A DNA stretch of 64,000 nucleotides from Microplitis mediator. Lineage: Eukaryota; Arthropoda; Insecta; Hymenoptera; Braconidae. Location of the stretch: NCBI RefSeq assembly GCF_029852145.1, contig NC_079974.1, positions 5,889,501 through 5,953,500 of the forward strand. Direction: 5' to 3'. A program made the translations under genes and the position numbers. The number at the start of each line of letters is the position of its first letter. Positions within the stretch are counted from its first letter, which is position 1. Below the pieces are notes generated by a model that worked only from the letters and a program-made list of their open reading frames with translations, searched no databases and was not told where the DNA came from. Of this stretch, positions 44,975-57,127 are shown piece after piece.

Positions 44975-47900
44975 TTACTGAATTCTAGTATAAATAGCGG
45001 CATCAGGTGTTACTACTCTCGTGGGTGAAACCGATGTTATTTTCCCCGCATTATCATCGTGTAATCCCCAATAACCTTTATTTCTTCGAGAGTAAGCTTT
45101 AAAATGGCCTGTTGTACATTCAATAATACCTCGCAACCTATGAAATGAAGCAAATTATAATTTCTGCTGTATAAAAAAATTTTAAATTAATACTCACTGA
45201 TAATTATTATTATTTAATCGGAGAATGGTTGGCATACTTTCTAGTTTGCATGTTAATGAGGTATTTTGACCCATTCGGACATCTAATTCAATGCACACAC
45301 ATCGATTAAACAAAAGTGAACGTGTAATCATATTTAATCTGCATTTTGTGCATTGTATGCAAGGTTGATATGATTCCAATATTGCTTCCTGTAATTTACT
45401 AAATTTGTGTTCCCATAATGTTTTATAGTTTACTTGCACCATTGGAATATTAACTTTATATTCTCCACATAAATTACAACTGCAACTAAAACACGCGCTA
45501 TAAGGGAAGCATCTTCGCCATATTTCATTAGTGCTTGACCACATATCTAATTCATTACCATATAAATTCGACACTTCACTTTTCTTTTTACTTTCTCTTC
45601 GAACAATTTTGATAATAAAGTAGGTCTTTTCTTGTATAAAGATGCAATTGAACCACTCTCAATGAAGTCACAAATAATATTCATCGTGGGGTTTGAATTT
45701 GTATTCATATATAATAAAAAATTATAATCGTCTTTTCCAGTCGTAGCAAGTACTTGTATTAATGAGTCAAAAACACAAGTATTAAGGAGTATAATAGGAA
45801 TTCCATTCACAGAAATAGCATTCCGCTTGTTCTCATTTTGTAAAACTTCAATTCTTTTCTGTTTTTTAGCAGTGATTTTAATCGAACTAGTAATGTTAGT
45901 AGGGCTAATATTCTGATGTAAAATATCTGGTTTCGGTTGAAAATGAAAACTTTGTTTTTTAGGTTTTCCATTAATCTTTTCCGTATTTTGACTGATTTTA
46001 TTGTTATTAGAATTCAACGATTCAGTAAGTACTTCGTTTGTAGGAAGTAGTGGATTCAATATTTCAGAAGTTAGAACTTTTTTTTTAAATACTGATACCA
46101 ATGGTTCAGTATTTTTTTCATTATCATTAAAAGAATTATTGTCATCATAATTAGAATTACGAGCTTTATTTCTCCAATTATCAAATGAACAAATGTCAGA
46201 ATCGTCCAATAAATTTTGTTTATTATTATTCAAACTATCGGAATATTTATTGAAAAATTTTGTATTATCTTCTGTAATAACAGTGTCATCAAAAAATTTC
46301 TGTTCATCAATCATTTCATTAACTTTTTCTTTTGTAGTATTAATAATATTTTCTGTACTATCATCCATAGATTCTTTACAATTACCATAAGAAATTTTAT
46401 CCTCATTTTCCAAATTTTCGAATAAAAAAGTATCAGAATTATTAATTTGAATATCTCCATTAGATTCATCTACAATGATAATGCTATCAACAGATTTTAC
46501 TTCATTAAGCATTTCATTTACTTCATTTTTCCGATTAGTTGCAGCAAAGTCATCATTTTTGTTTACCTCACTATTATCATCATCTTCATTTGTTTTCTTA
46601 TTATCGCGTTTACACTTATCATTTAAATCTTCTTCTTCCTTAAGTTTAATTACATTTGAGTGCAACTCTGCAGAGCTACCATCGTAATCTTGATACTCAG
46701 CTTTTAAAAAAACATCAGCCCGCAATAAATTATTCCAGTTTTTCAGAGTCCTTGTTTTTTTGTCTCCGAAAAATTGCTCAATGTAGCTAGTTGTAGCATG
46801 TTCAGCTTGATGGGGTAAACAGGAAGAAGTCCAAAGAGGAAATTCATATGCTCTTGGTAAAAAATCGTCCATAAAGATTTTAAAATAATACGCATTCGCA
46901 ATAAATCCTAATGTATTGACATCTTGCGCTGATTTATAAATATTATTGATAAATACTTTAATAGGACTACATTCACCTTTTTCGTCATCAGTGTCATCAC
47001 TATAATTTTCATTTTTATAAAACTCAGTTTCTTCACTTGTTGCTCCGTTCATTTTATCTAATTCTACCTTTTCCATAAACTCCGAAAAATCTCGCGATGC
47101 TATGAGCAATTGTAATTCGGTTCGAGCCTTTATCACTGTTTGTTTAGTATCTTTAATCACTGAATCTTCACATTCATTCAACGCAAAAATACATACCAGA
47201 TTAAATATTGCTTCAAATTGTTCTACAGTCTGACAATCTATCATCAGAGCAACAGAATGCATGTAAAATAGTTTTACAAGAGAATTCTGTTGATGTTTGA
47301 AGCACTTCCACCTACTGATCATGTGGATGAAATGCGCGAAGTCTAGACGAATATGAGTGAAAATTGCTGGTCTCGTAAAATAAGAAGAATCTCCAATAGC
47401 TTGTAAAAACATAGTATCAATATAAACCTTAATTGATTGATCATTAAATGCAAATGAAAGAGCATTAATTAAAGCTCTTGAACTATCGCAGTTCGCTTCT
47501 TTTGGTTTCGGGGCTCCGATATGTAGCCATTGTTTGAGCCACTATATTAATAGTTGTGAACTTTGGCTTTCCGTTAGTAACTGATGAACAGAATGAGATT
47601 TTTTTTTAAAATTAATGACAATAGCATAAAAAAAAATGTGACCAGATTTTTTTCCATTAGGATTAATTATTTGTTTAACAATGCTTCCAGTACCATCTAC
47701 TGCAATTTGAGATCTTTTGACAAGGTTACAATAACGCTTATAAGAAACTAACTGATTACGAGTACTGTAGGAGACATAAAACTTATCTCTTTTTACTTCT
47801 TGGATAAATTCTGGATACATTGGACTATACCTCATATTTTCAATTGTGTTCACAACATCATTTCCATCATCTGACTTCACTCCTAGTTTCTGATGAAGGA

Positions 47901-48756
47901 ATTCATTTTTACATTGTCGTATGACATTTTGTTTGGGGAATATCGGCGGTAGTCGTTTATTATTTTCTGCATGCATTGCTGCTTGCCGCTTCGTATAATT
48001 ACCGACTCCTTCATTTAAAGCTTTCTCTCCAATAATTAATCGTTGGAATTTCCGTACTGGCCTGCGCATATCTTCATGAGGCAGCCAAAACGTATCTTTT
48101 GTCTTTATCCGGATATGACACGGAAAACTAAAAGGTTTTTTTGTCTAAGAATCCATAGATTTTATTGCCATATAATTTACTTTTGCACTTTTCTCTGATT
48201 GTCAGATAATGGATGCTTCCTTCATCAGGATAAATTTTTGAATTTTTGAAGATAAACGCGCAAGGTAAATAAGAAAACGCATATAATTTTTCTGCTATTA
48301 AACTGGTCCATTCACAACGTATTAAAATATCATACTTTCTTTTTTTATATTGTACAGGTTCTTCTTCATGCAAAGCTTTAAAAAGTTCTTCAGAAATTGG
48401 TAAAAACATTTGTTCCATTCCTGGAAGTTCCCAATCTGTGACAGTACAATCGTTGTCAGAAAAATCATCACTTACTTCGTCGGATGATTCAATTCTTCAT
48501 ATGTCGCGAATGAGCAATGATTTTTAATCGAAATTCCAACTTCTTCACGAGCTTTCATTAAGATTTTGCGCCGGTCTTCTCTTATTTCTCGATAGATATC
48601 TTTTGCATTCCATCTGCCACCTAACCGGAGACTTACTTGTTGCCATACTTCTGCGCTTTTAATTGGGAAATTATTGTCTACAAAATGTCCCATTAAAATA
48701 AATTCCTTGACAACGTCAACTGCATCGCCAACAGGTACTTTTGCCTCTCTTGGCAT
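44975..48756 (-). pseudogene. MULE-like transposase with C-terminal USP-like domain, broken
   Basis: The gene reads from 48756 to the stop at 44975, with one clean intron at 45138-45197. The order is: an N-terminal SANT/MADF-like domain (48756-48475); a central region with VDGTGSIVKQI and NCDSSRALINALSF, which resemble the first two catalytic sites of MULE-type DDE transposases, plus LDFAHFIHMISRWKC; a long acidic low-complexity linker; then a ubiquitin-protease-like end. That end has a Cys box (LLNTCVFDSLIQVLA), two Cys-rich zinc-ribbon pairs (CFSCSCNLC, CIQCTKC) and a His box (GHFKAYSRRNKGYWGLHDD). Breaks are a frame change near 48480, another in an A7 run near 48140, an in-frame TAG at 47539-47541 and a frame change near 45580-45620. 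The A7 change could be a sequencing error; the others look like real decay. Confidence 0.65.
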
Positions 48757-48877
48757 GTTTTACAGTCCTAAAAAAAAACCGCATTTATAAACAATGTATA
48801 ATTAAAATAGTTAATTAAGTAGCGTTTCAAAACGTCCCGACACAGAGAATAACTAGATTCTTTTAAATAAGTAAAAT

Positions 48878-48881
<4 letters not shown>

Positions 48882-48909
<28 letters not shown>
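48882..48909. repeat. (AT)n microsatellite at the LTR insertion site
   Basis: A short AT dinucleotide run lies immediately before the TGTAAC start of the LTR. Confidence 0.7.
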
Positions 48910-48912
<3 letters not shown>

Positions 48913-49167
48913 AACGAATGTGAAACTGATCTTTTAAATATTTGAATAGCTAGAAAACAAATGCCTTCTTCTCTTGTTTTTGTAGATACGCGACAAAAGT
49001 CAGTCAGTCTTATATTGACAACTAAACAGCAAACATTGTATCTCAATGAACTATATATTGCTCTTGCTTTCTTTTACTGCTGTTAATTGTGGTGTTGTTA
49101 TTTATAATTTAAGTGTGTTATCATTGTAGTGTATAAGTGATATTAATTTAAGATACCAATCACTACA
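48910..49167 (+). mobile_element. 5' LTR of a Ty3/gypsy retrotransposon
   Basis: The 258-bp segment starts TGTAACGAATG and ends CACTACA. It is followed after three bases by TGGTGTCAGAAGTG, a typical gypsy primer-binding site. The 3' LTR is missing because the element is cut off at about 52940. Confidence 0.7.
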
Positions 49168-49187
49168 ATTTGGTGTCAGAAGTGCGT
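49168..49187 (+). promoter_or_regulatory. Primer-binding site of the Ty3/gypsy element
   Basis: TGGTGTCAGAAGTG directly downstream of the LTR is the kind of tRNA-complementary site seen in mag- and Ty3-like elements. Confidence 0.6.
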
Positions 49188-49242
49188 GAGTGAGTGAAGT
49201 GACATATATAAAAAAAAAACAAAAAAAACAATATTAATAATT

Positions 49243-50480
49243 ATGCCACGACAAACAAGACGAACAATTTCCGATGATGTCTCGGATATCATCGAGGACG
49301 CTCGGGACAATAAATTATGGAGCGAGCTTGACAACAAACTGGAAGATTTCTGCGAGCAAATTACGTGTTATTTGGAGGAGAAGAGTGAGGAAGATAAAAA
49401 GAAGAGAGAGGAGGATGAGAAGAGGTTCGACAGCCTGGAATCCAAATTCTCCAGGATGGAAGGATTTCTAAGCAGGATCGCGGATAAATTAGAAGATACA
49501 TCAAAAGGAAACAAATCCGGTGATGTACCCCTTACTAATAATAATAATAATAATAATAATAATAGTCGCGACTCAACATTCGATGCGGTTCCTCTTCGGA
49601 ACATTAAGTTGACGCGGAAATTCATGTTGACGCGGAAATAAATAAAAATTTAGAAAATAAATCGGGCGAAAAATTTGATAAAAACAAACCAAAAATAATC
49701 GCGACATCAAACCCATCATTTGTTTTTAGACCAATTGATTCAATTAAACCAGACACATTTGATGCTTCTGTGTCTACTGATAGATATCTAAAACATTTTG
49801 AAATCGTTTCAAATCACAACGGATGGACAGATCAAATTAAAGCATCATACTTAGGAGCTTCATTGAGAGGAAAAGCTCAAACAATTTTAGAAAAATTATC
49901 GTCGGATAAATTAAAAAATCACGACAAAATTAAAGAAATTTTAATATCGCGATTCGGAGAAAGAAAATTTTCTTATGTTTATTTCAATGAATTGCAATAT
50001 AAAAAACAAAAATTTAACGAATCTCTTGACAGCTTTTCTAAAACAATAGACAAACTTTCTCGCCTCGCGTATCCCGATCTAACGGATGATATGATTGAAC
50101 GTCAATCTTCTCAACAATTTATTAGTGGATTACTAGATAAAAAATTACGATATTCTTTAAGATCCGAAAAAATTTTTACGTTAAATAAAGCTTAAGGAAG
50201 AGCTTTAGAATTAGAATCAATATCAAAATTAATTGACAGTGAGCAAAAAAATATAATTCGCCCAAATAATAATTTTAAACAATTAGATAATTATAAAACT
50301 AATTTAAAAAGAAAACTAGAATTTGATAATAATATTCGTAAATGCTGGAATTGTAATAAACAAGGTCATGTTATGAGGGATTGTAGAAAACCACAAACTA
50401 ACAATCAACAAAATTTTCAACAAATTAAAAAGCTTAGATTTAATCAAAATAATATAACAAACCAGCGTCAGGGAAACTAA
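49243..50480 (+). pseudogene. Ty3/gypsy gag, with frameshift and one stop
   Basis: The ATG at 49243 opens a 132-codon frame with an acidic/basic coiled coil (LEEKSEEDKKKREEDEKR) and an Asn run. The capsid-like part is in another frame (about 49625-50195: STDRYLKHFE, ASLRGKAQTIL, FGER), so a single-base change lies near an 18-bp direct duplication at 49608-49643. An in-frame TAA at 50193-50195 follows. Beyond it the frame continues to a CCHC zinc knuckle (CWNCNKQGHVMRDC) at 50343-50384 and the true gag stop at 50478-50480. Gag would package element RNA into virus-like particles; this copy cannot. Confidence 0.7.
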
Positions 50481-50512
50481 ATGAGGTTGATTCGACGGGG
50501 GACGAATCAACC
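50471..50512 (+). promoter_or_regulatory. -1 ribosomal frameshift signal between gag and pol
   Basis: The slippery heptamer GGGAAAC (50471-50477) is phased G-GGA-AAC in the gag frame and is followed directly by the gag TAA. After a 7-nt spacer comes a perfect 10-bp stem, GGTTGATTCG (50485-50494) with CGAATCAACC (50503-50512), with an 8-nt loop. A -1 slip leads exactly into the pol frame, which is open from here through protease. All three parts of a classical signal are present. Confidence 0.8.
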
Positions 50513-52940
50513 TATTCTATTAGAAAAATTAAATTAGATAATTTAGATTCGGATATAAATTTAAAATTACACGGAACAATTAATAATATTCCTTGCGAAA
50601 TGAATATTGATACTGCGGCTGACATTACTATTGCTAATGTTAATTTATTTAATAATCTAAAAAATAATAATTATAAACCTTATAAAATTTATACGGCATC
50701 TAATGAAGAATTTCCATATAAATTTATTCATAAAAGTCAGATTAAAATTTCGAATTTCTCCATCGATTTAGATATTGTTTTTGCGGAAATTGGACAGGAT
50801 TGTTTACTGGGTAAAGACTTTCTAAAAAAATCAAAATTGATAGAAGATTTCAATAAACTTTTAAATGAAAAATTTAATAATAACAAAAAGATATATGTAA
50901 ATCAATTAAAAACTAAAACAAATTTATTATTACCAGAATTTTTAAAAGAAGTTTACGATTTATCAATTAAAAATTTGAACGATTCACAAAAAGAAAAATT
51001 TAATAAATTTTTAATAAAATATCAAAGTATCTTTGCAAAAAATAAAAATGACATTGGCGTCTGTAATTATATTGAACATGATATTGACACAGGAAATGCT
51101 CAACCCATTGAACAATCACGTAGGCGTATTCTATTACATTACAGGAAAGAAGCTTTTGAATTATTAAAAGACATGAAAAGTCAAGGTGTTATTCAACCTA
51201 GTTCTAGTCCATGGGCATCTCCAGTCGTATTTAAAAAGAAAAAGGATGAGACTCTTAGAGCTTGTGTTGATTATCGACAATTAAATTCCGTGACAAAGAA
51301 AAAGGCTACTCCAATTACTAATCAATTAGAAATTATCGATTCTATAGTAGGTACGGTTTGGATTTCAGTCGTCGATTTTAAAAGCGGATATTGGCAGATC
51401 CGTATAAATAAAAAAGACAGGGGAAAGACAGCATTTTGCATAGGTAGTCAACTTTGGGAATTTTTAGTTCTTCCGTTCGGGTTATGTAATGCCCCAGCTA
51501 CTTTCATCGAATTAATGAATATTGTTTTAGAAGAACTAATAGGAAAAATTTGTGAAGTTTATATTGATGACATCATCGTTCGTAGTAAGACTTTCTCAGA
51601 GCACCTCGAACATTTAGAAATCATATTTGATAGACTTCTTCAAGCAGGCTTAAAGATCAATACTAAAAAATGTGTATTCTTCCAACACAAAGTTCCATTT
51701 TTAGGTCATGTAATTTCCGGAAATAAAATCGAATGCGACCCAAAGAAAGTTGAATCAATCACCAATTGGCCTATTCCAAAAAATAAAACCGATCTTCGAG
51801 GTTTCTTAGGACTCTGCTCGTATTATCGGAGATTTATAAAAAATTTTTCCCTAATCGCTAAGGATCTTAATTAATTAACCGAGGAGAAAATACAATTTAT
51901 TTGGGATGATAAAGCTCATCAAGCCTTTGAAAACTTAAAGAAAGCTTTAAGTACTGCCCCTGTTCTAACACCTCCAGATCCGAATCTTCCTTTCATTCTA
52001 GATACTGACGCTTCCTATTTCCAATTAAGTGCAGTTTTGTCTCAAGTTCATCGAATTAAAACTCCTGATGGTAAAGAACAAGAAGTTGAAAAAGTAGTAG
52101 CTTATTATAACAAAATATTAAACAAAGCGGAAAGAAACTATTGTGTAACTAGGAAAGAATTATTAGCTGTTGTAAAATCAATTGAGCATTTTCGTCAATA
52201 TTTGATAGGGGGAAAATTCATTATTAGAACAGATCATGCCGCACTAAAATGGTTATTAACTTTTAAAAACCCTGAAGGTCAAATGGCTCGTTGGTTAGAG
52301 ATTCTATTTCAATATTATTTTGAGATTATTCATCGCCCTGGTAAAAATCATCAAAATGCTGATGCATTGTCTCGTCGTCCTTGTGATTGTAAAAAATGTC
52401 AAAAATTAAATTCAAAAATTTCAGAAGATTGTTTCTATATCCAACAAATAAATTTAGGTATTGCAGATCCTATCAATTGGAACAAACTCCAGAACGGAAA
52501 CGAATTATTAAAAGTTGTCATTGATTTTAAGAAAAAAAATCTTGTACCAGATTGGCAGTCTATTTCTCATCTTAACTCCACCTTTAAAGTTTATCTACTC
52601 TATTGGGATTCTTTAGACTTAAAAAACGATATACTTTATAAAAAGTGGGAATCTCCAAACCTCTCAAAAATTGTTTGGCAAATTATTGTTCCAAAAAGTA
52701 AAATTAACGATATTCTTCATGAAGCACATAACTCTTCATCTGGTGGACATTTTGGAATCAATAAGACCCTTGACAAAATTCGTCAAAGATTCTATTGGGC
52801 AACTTGTAAACAGGACGTTGAGTTATGGTGTAAAAATTGTAAAGTCTGTTTCTCGAAAAAAGGTCCTCATCGTAAAACTAAAGCAGAATATCAGATTTAT
52901 AACGTAGGCTCACCATTTGAAAGAATTGCAATTGACATTC
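50478..52940 (+). pseudogene. Ty3/gypsy pol (protease, RT, RNase H, truncated integrase)
   Basis: The frame entered by the -1 slip contains an aspartic protease site (IDTAADITIA near 50607) and a full reverse transcriptase with PVVFKKKK, LRACVDYRQLN, LPFGLCNAPATF and the catalytic YIDDIIV. RNase H follows (ILDTDAS, CVTRKELLAVV, RTDHAALKWL, NADALSRRP), then the integrase H2C2 zinc finger (HNSSSGGHFGINKT, CKNCKVC). A TAA at 51872-51874 interrupts RT/RNase H. Integrase stops just after its core begins, at about 52940, where unrelated - strand LINE sequence starts. The element is dead, but the similarity is strong. Confidence 0.85.
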
Positions 52941-55110
52941 TGATCATCAAAGCAACGTCATCCGCGTAGCCCACTGCGTGTACTCCTAGCTTTTCCAGCC
53001 TTACTAGAAGCTCGTTAATGACTAATAGCCACATGAGAGGAGAGGTCACGCCTTCTTGCGGACAGCCTCTTCTAACACGGGCCCGTACCTTAGTGTCACT
53101 AAGTTCGGTTGTCACCATTCTCGAGCGGAGCATATTGTGGGCCCACTCTGTGATAGATTCCTCTATCCCAAAGCGTTCTGCTGCTTCACAGATGGCTTCG
53201 AAGGGTGTATTATCAAATGCCCCTTCGATATCAATGAATACTCCCAGAACTGATTCCTTCTGCCGAAAGGCCCTCTCGACGGAGCTAACTACTTCGTGTA
53301 GAGCCGTTTCAACGGATTTACCAGCCTGGTATGCATGTTGTGAATGATGCACTGGTGTTCGACTCAGCGCTTCGTCCCTTATATGTCTGTCTACCATCCT
53401 TTCCAGGGTTTTTAAAAGGAAGGAGGTTAGACTAATAGGCCTGAAGGATTTCGCCAGGTCATAGCAGCTTTTCCCAGGCTTTGGTATAAAGACTACCCTG
53501 ACCTCACGCCATGCCTCGGGCACATAACTTAGGGCCAGACAGGCCCTCAATATGTGTAGGAGGTGTTTGCGAAGTGATTCTCCACCCTCTTGCAGGAGAG
53601 CCGGAAAAATCCCATCCACCCCTGGGCTTTTGTACTTCTCAAAATTGCCAATTGCCCATTCAATTCTGCTGGGCGTTACCACCCTTGCAGCAGTTCTCCA
53701 GTCACCATGTCTGGTAACTGTGAGGTTTCTCTCCTCTCTTTGATTTCCTTCCTGTCCCGTCAATTCCGAGCCAGGGAAGTGTACTTCAAAGAGATGAGCG
53801 AGTATTTCTCTGTGGTTTGCTGTTGCCCTCCCATCCGGGAGAGTCAGACCACCTAGCTTAACTGTAGGGCCCGAAGTGAAGATCTTACGGAGACGGGCCA
53901 CCAATGGTAGATCCTTAATCTCCCCACAGAACTTTCTCCAGGCCTCAGCTTTGGAGACCTTAATACACCTTTTGTATTGAATCTGGGCTGTTTTATACTC
54001 AGCCCAGTTTTGGTCTGCTCTCGTTTTTAACGCTTTGTTAAGTAGTTTCCGGGACCAGGAACGGAGCCTGCTCAGCTCTGCATTCCACCATATTACCCGC
54101 TTGCTATATTTCCTAGTTTTCAGAGGACATGCAATTTCATAGGACTGAACAATGGCCGTTTGTAAATGCTCGACCGCCTGTTCAATCCTACCAGCCGTTC
54201 TTAGGGTCCCGCAAGGCTTTCCCAGCCTACCTACTAGCTCTTTCTTATAGATGAGCCAGTCTGTGGCCTTAGGATTCCTATATGTGCCCCCAGTTCCGCC
54301 GTTCCTGCTGCCTTCCAACGAAAAGTGAATTCGACGGTGATCAGAAAGAGAATCTTCTTCGCTCACCCGCCAATTCGTGACAGACTGTGCAATCTTATTA
54401 GAGCCCAGCGTGATATCAATCACTTCTTGCCTCCAAGAGGTAACAAAAGTGGGCCTAGATCCCACATTTAGGATCTCTAGGCAAGTGGTGGAAAGGTACT
54501 CTAGTAATGTTGAGCCTCTTTCGTTTATGTCCGAGCTACCCCAAACCGTATGGTGTGCATTTACATCACAACCTATCAGGAGTGGTAGCCCTTTGGACCT
54601 GCAGTATTCTACCAAGTCAGTGACCTCCTTGGTAGGTACATTGGCATCTTCATATGGAAAATAGGCAGAGCCGACGATCAGCTCCGTCCTAGTCCCCTCT
54701 ATGGAGATTATCATGGAAGCAACGGCTAGATCCCTGGTGCAAAGCTGGTGCAACTTGAGCGCTGTGTGTTTCTTATTGATAAAGATACAGGCCCTAGGCC
54801 CCAGCTCTGCATCACCATGGATCAAACAGCCATTTCTTCTGTCTATCCCTAAGACTTGACCCTTGTAAACCCAAGGTTCTTGGATTAGGGATACATCTGT
54901 CTGCAACACCGCCAGGTCTCTACTAAGTAATGCAGAGGCCGCTTTGCAGTGTTGCAAATTTATTTGCGAAAAACTAGTCTGTCCCGCAGTTACAGAATCT
55001 GCAGCACTGGTTGTCTTATCGCTTTTATTATGGGGAGGGAAATGGGAAATAGGATGGGGAGGGGTGGGGGCTGGTGGGTTGGAGAAGGAAGGGGACAGTT
55101 TAGTGCCCAT
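52941..55110 (-). pseudogene. LINE ORF2: endonuclease and RT, truncated after YADD
   Basis: The frame starts MGTKLSP at 55110. An apurinic-type endonuclease occupies the first 250 residues (INLQHCKAAS, LIQEPWV, VGSAYFP, GCDVNAHHTVWGSS, SDHRRIHFSL). Reverse transcriptase follows: LFEVHFPGSE, FEKYKSPGVDGI, VFIPKPGK, SFRPISLTSFLLKTLERM, HSQHAYQAGKS, DIEGAFDNT, RRGCPQEGVTSPLMW and GYADDVALMI. The C-terminal third of RT and anything beyond is missing. Motif spacing suits the R1/Jockey/LOA group. ORF2 normally performs target-primed reverse transcription. Confidence 0.85.
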
Positions 55111-56579
55111 CGTCTTCCTTCTTGTTGGTCTCGGCTATCCCCTCTTTTGGTGTGCCGGACAACTGGAGGGTTCCCGCCAGGGCCTGAGCGAGGGTAGCTT
55201 GCTTACCCTGCTTAGTCCCTGACAGGCCCTCTTTGGCAACCGCCTTCGCCTTTGTGGGCCTTCCTCTGGATCCAGATCTTGCCGGAGGCATGGTCTTTTC
55301 CCCATCGGAAGTCCCACTCATTATCAGGCGAGGTGGCTTGATGATTGGCCCTACTATCGAGGTCCAAAGCGAATTGTGACGTTCCTCCTCCCTCTCCCCC
55401 CACCGAGGGACCCAGCAGGTTCCTCAGCTGGAGGAGGTGGAGGCGGAACGACCACAATTTTTGGAGGTATGGGAGCAGTGCCAGTTTCCTGAGCAGCGCC
55501 AGCCGCTTCAGTCTCCTGGCCCCGCCCCCCTACCTTTGCCTTATCCTTTCCAGGAGGCACTGCTCCGGACGTGGTCTTCGTTGCCTTTCTAGCAGCCCCT
55601 CCCGAAGCACCCCCACTCGCCCCAGCTGCGTTCCCGGATGTGACCTCGTAAAAACGGGCCTTACCAAGACCGAAGTGGGGACAGTAGTTGCACCCCGAGA
55701 GTGCCACCAGCGACCGCTGGTCCACACCCAGAACAAGGTGGACAGTTTTACCTACCACCCTACGATCCCAGACCCGCCACATTTGAGTGGTGAGCCCAGG
55801 ATTTTGTCGTGCCAGCCTGTTCAGGATGACCTTGGTATCCTCAGTGGTACTGAGAACCGCCGTCAGCTTCTTAAGTCTAGGGAGTTTTTCATTCTCCAGA
55901 GCTTGAAGAACGAGTCCCCCCCTGCCTTAATAGCCGGAACAGTCCCCAGCAAGCACTGTTTGGCCTTGACATCGGCGCAGGTAACCCACAGAGCTCCTTG
56001 GTCCCACCGGCATCCGTCAAAGCACGGGACGGGCTGTCCTGTAGGGACAGCGTCCAGCGCCCTGACTAACGCCTGTGTGATCAGATCACCCGTCTCCTGG
56101 CTCAGCAACGCGTCAGGGTATTCAGAAGGCACAATAGCTACCTTTCTGTCCACCCTAACTGCGTCGCCGAAACCAGTCGGTTTGTAGGTCACCTTGCCAC
56201 GTTTGGTCACTTTTTTCACCTCTGGTGGGGTTTGGTCCTCAGGTCTGGGCCTTTTAGAGCTACCAGTTCCTGAAGAGCCATCCTCCACCGAGGTTACGTT
56301 GATGGGGGAAGAAGCGTCCCCGCTGTTTTGCTCCGAAAATTGTTCCCGTGCGGCCAGTTTGGCTTTCCAGGCCCTCTTTTTCGCGGGTCCACTGCGGTTC
56401 TTCGTCTTGCCTCCATCCGCTGGAGTTCCAGGAGTCCCGGCGTTAGCTGAGCCTCCCGTGCCCTCCACTACGTCCATGTGGACATTTAGAAGATCGGAGT
56501 CCTCTTTCGAAGCCTCCGATCCAGAGTTTTTATTTGGTGTTGTTATTGTTGTTTCCATTTTGGTCCCACGAGTAGTCAA
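55100..56579 (-). pseudogene. LINE ORF1, DUF4780-like, two frame changes
   Basis: The ORF begins at 56579 (or the Met at 56558) with a Ser/Thr/Asp-rich head and basic stretches (KKRAWKAKLAAREQ). A conserved middle includes PCFDGCRWDQGALWV and, in another frame, LKKLTAVL and MWRVWDRRVVGKTVHLVLGV, which recall the DUF4780 ORF1 proteins of insect LINEs. The frame changes in a run of six G near 55917-55922 and again near 55340. The last segment ends DDGH and overlaps the ORF2 start. G-run indels could be sequencing errors. ORF1 proteins bind element RNA. Confidence 0.6.
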
Positions 56580-56969
56580 GGAAATATACGGTCACCGCCG
56601 GCAGAGCCTGATTGCACAGTGGAAGGTGCATAGATACAATGGGGTTGCACCTGGTGCCCCAAGGTGCATCGTTAGCGACACAGTACCCCTGTGCCATTCA
56701 GCCCTCAGCACGATCGCTTACACCTTGGCTTGGGAAGTTGGTCCGCGACATGGCCTTGGTCCCCCTAGGCTGGTTTTTATACCTGCCGGGTTTCCTGTAG
56801 CACATGTTTACCAAAGTAGTCGTGGCCTGCCCACAATATCCCTCCCGCTGGAGGTCATCGTGAGCCGCCATTTCCCAGCTTGGCCGTCCCCCTATCCGCC
56901 ACCTGGGGACGCGCCCGGTCGGCCCTCAACCTTGTTGTCCGCTCTCCTTTACGGAGATTAGACAACCCG

Positions 56970-57127
56970 GGAATAATAATAATAATAGTAATAATATAAA
57001 TACGAAAAAAAATTGATAATAAATAAAATTTGAAGTAATTGATTAGAAATATTTGGTTTTTTTTTGTCTTTAACTTTTTGAAATTTATAAAAAAAAAAAG
57101 AAAAAGTTGATGGAAGGCTAGGGTTTT
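56970..57127. other. (AAT)n tract and A/T-rich joint between two retroelements
   Basis: An (AAT)n stretch of about 25 bp and low-complexity A/T sequence separate the LINE 5' end from the copia LTR. It is not recognised as the missing gypsy 3' part. Confidence 0.4.

Larger units (their letters stand above)
52941..56970 (-). mobile_element. Non-LTR retrotransposon, 3'-truncated
   Basis: GC-rich - strand element. Its 5' end near 56970 abuts an (AAT)n tract. ORF1 is followed by ORF2, which overlaps it by a few bases. The end at about 52941 falls inside reverse transcriptase, immediately after the YADD box, and joins Ty3/gypsy integrase. No 3' UTR or poly(A) is present. The marked GC contrast with its surroundings suggests a recent arrival or assembly mosaic. 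Confidence 0.75.

Noticed and set aside
54377..54664. + strand ORF resembling an independent protein
   Set aside because: It is the complement of the LINE endonuclease (GCDVNAHHTVWGSS region) and not a separate gene.
53018..56961. Many + strand ORFs, some over 250 residues
   Set aside because: They are shadows of the GC-rich LINE coded on the - strand, where endonuclease and RT motifs are explicit.
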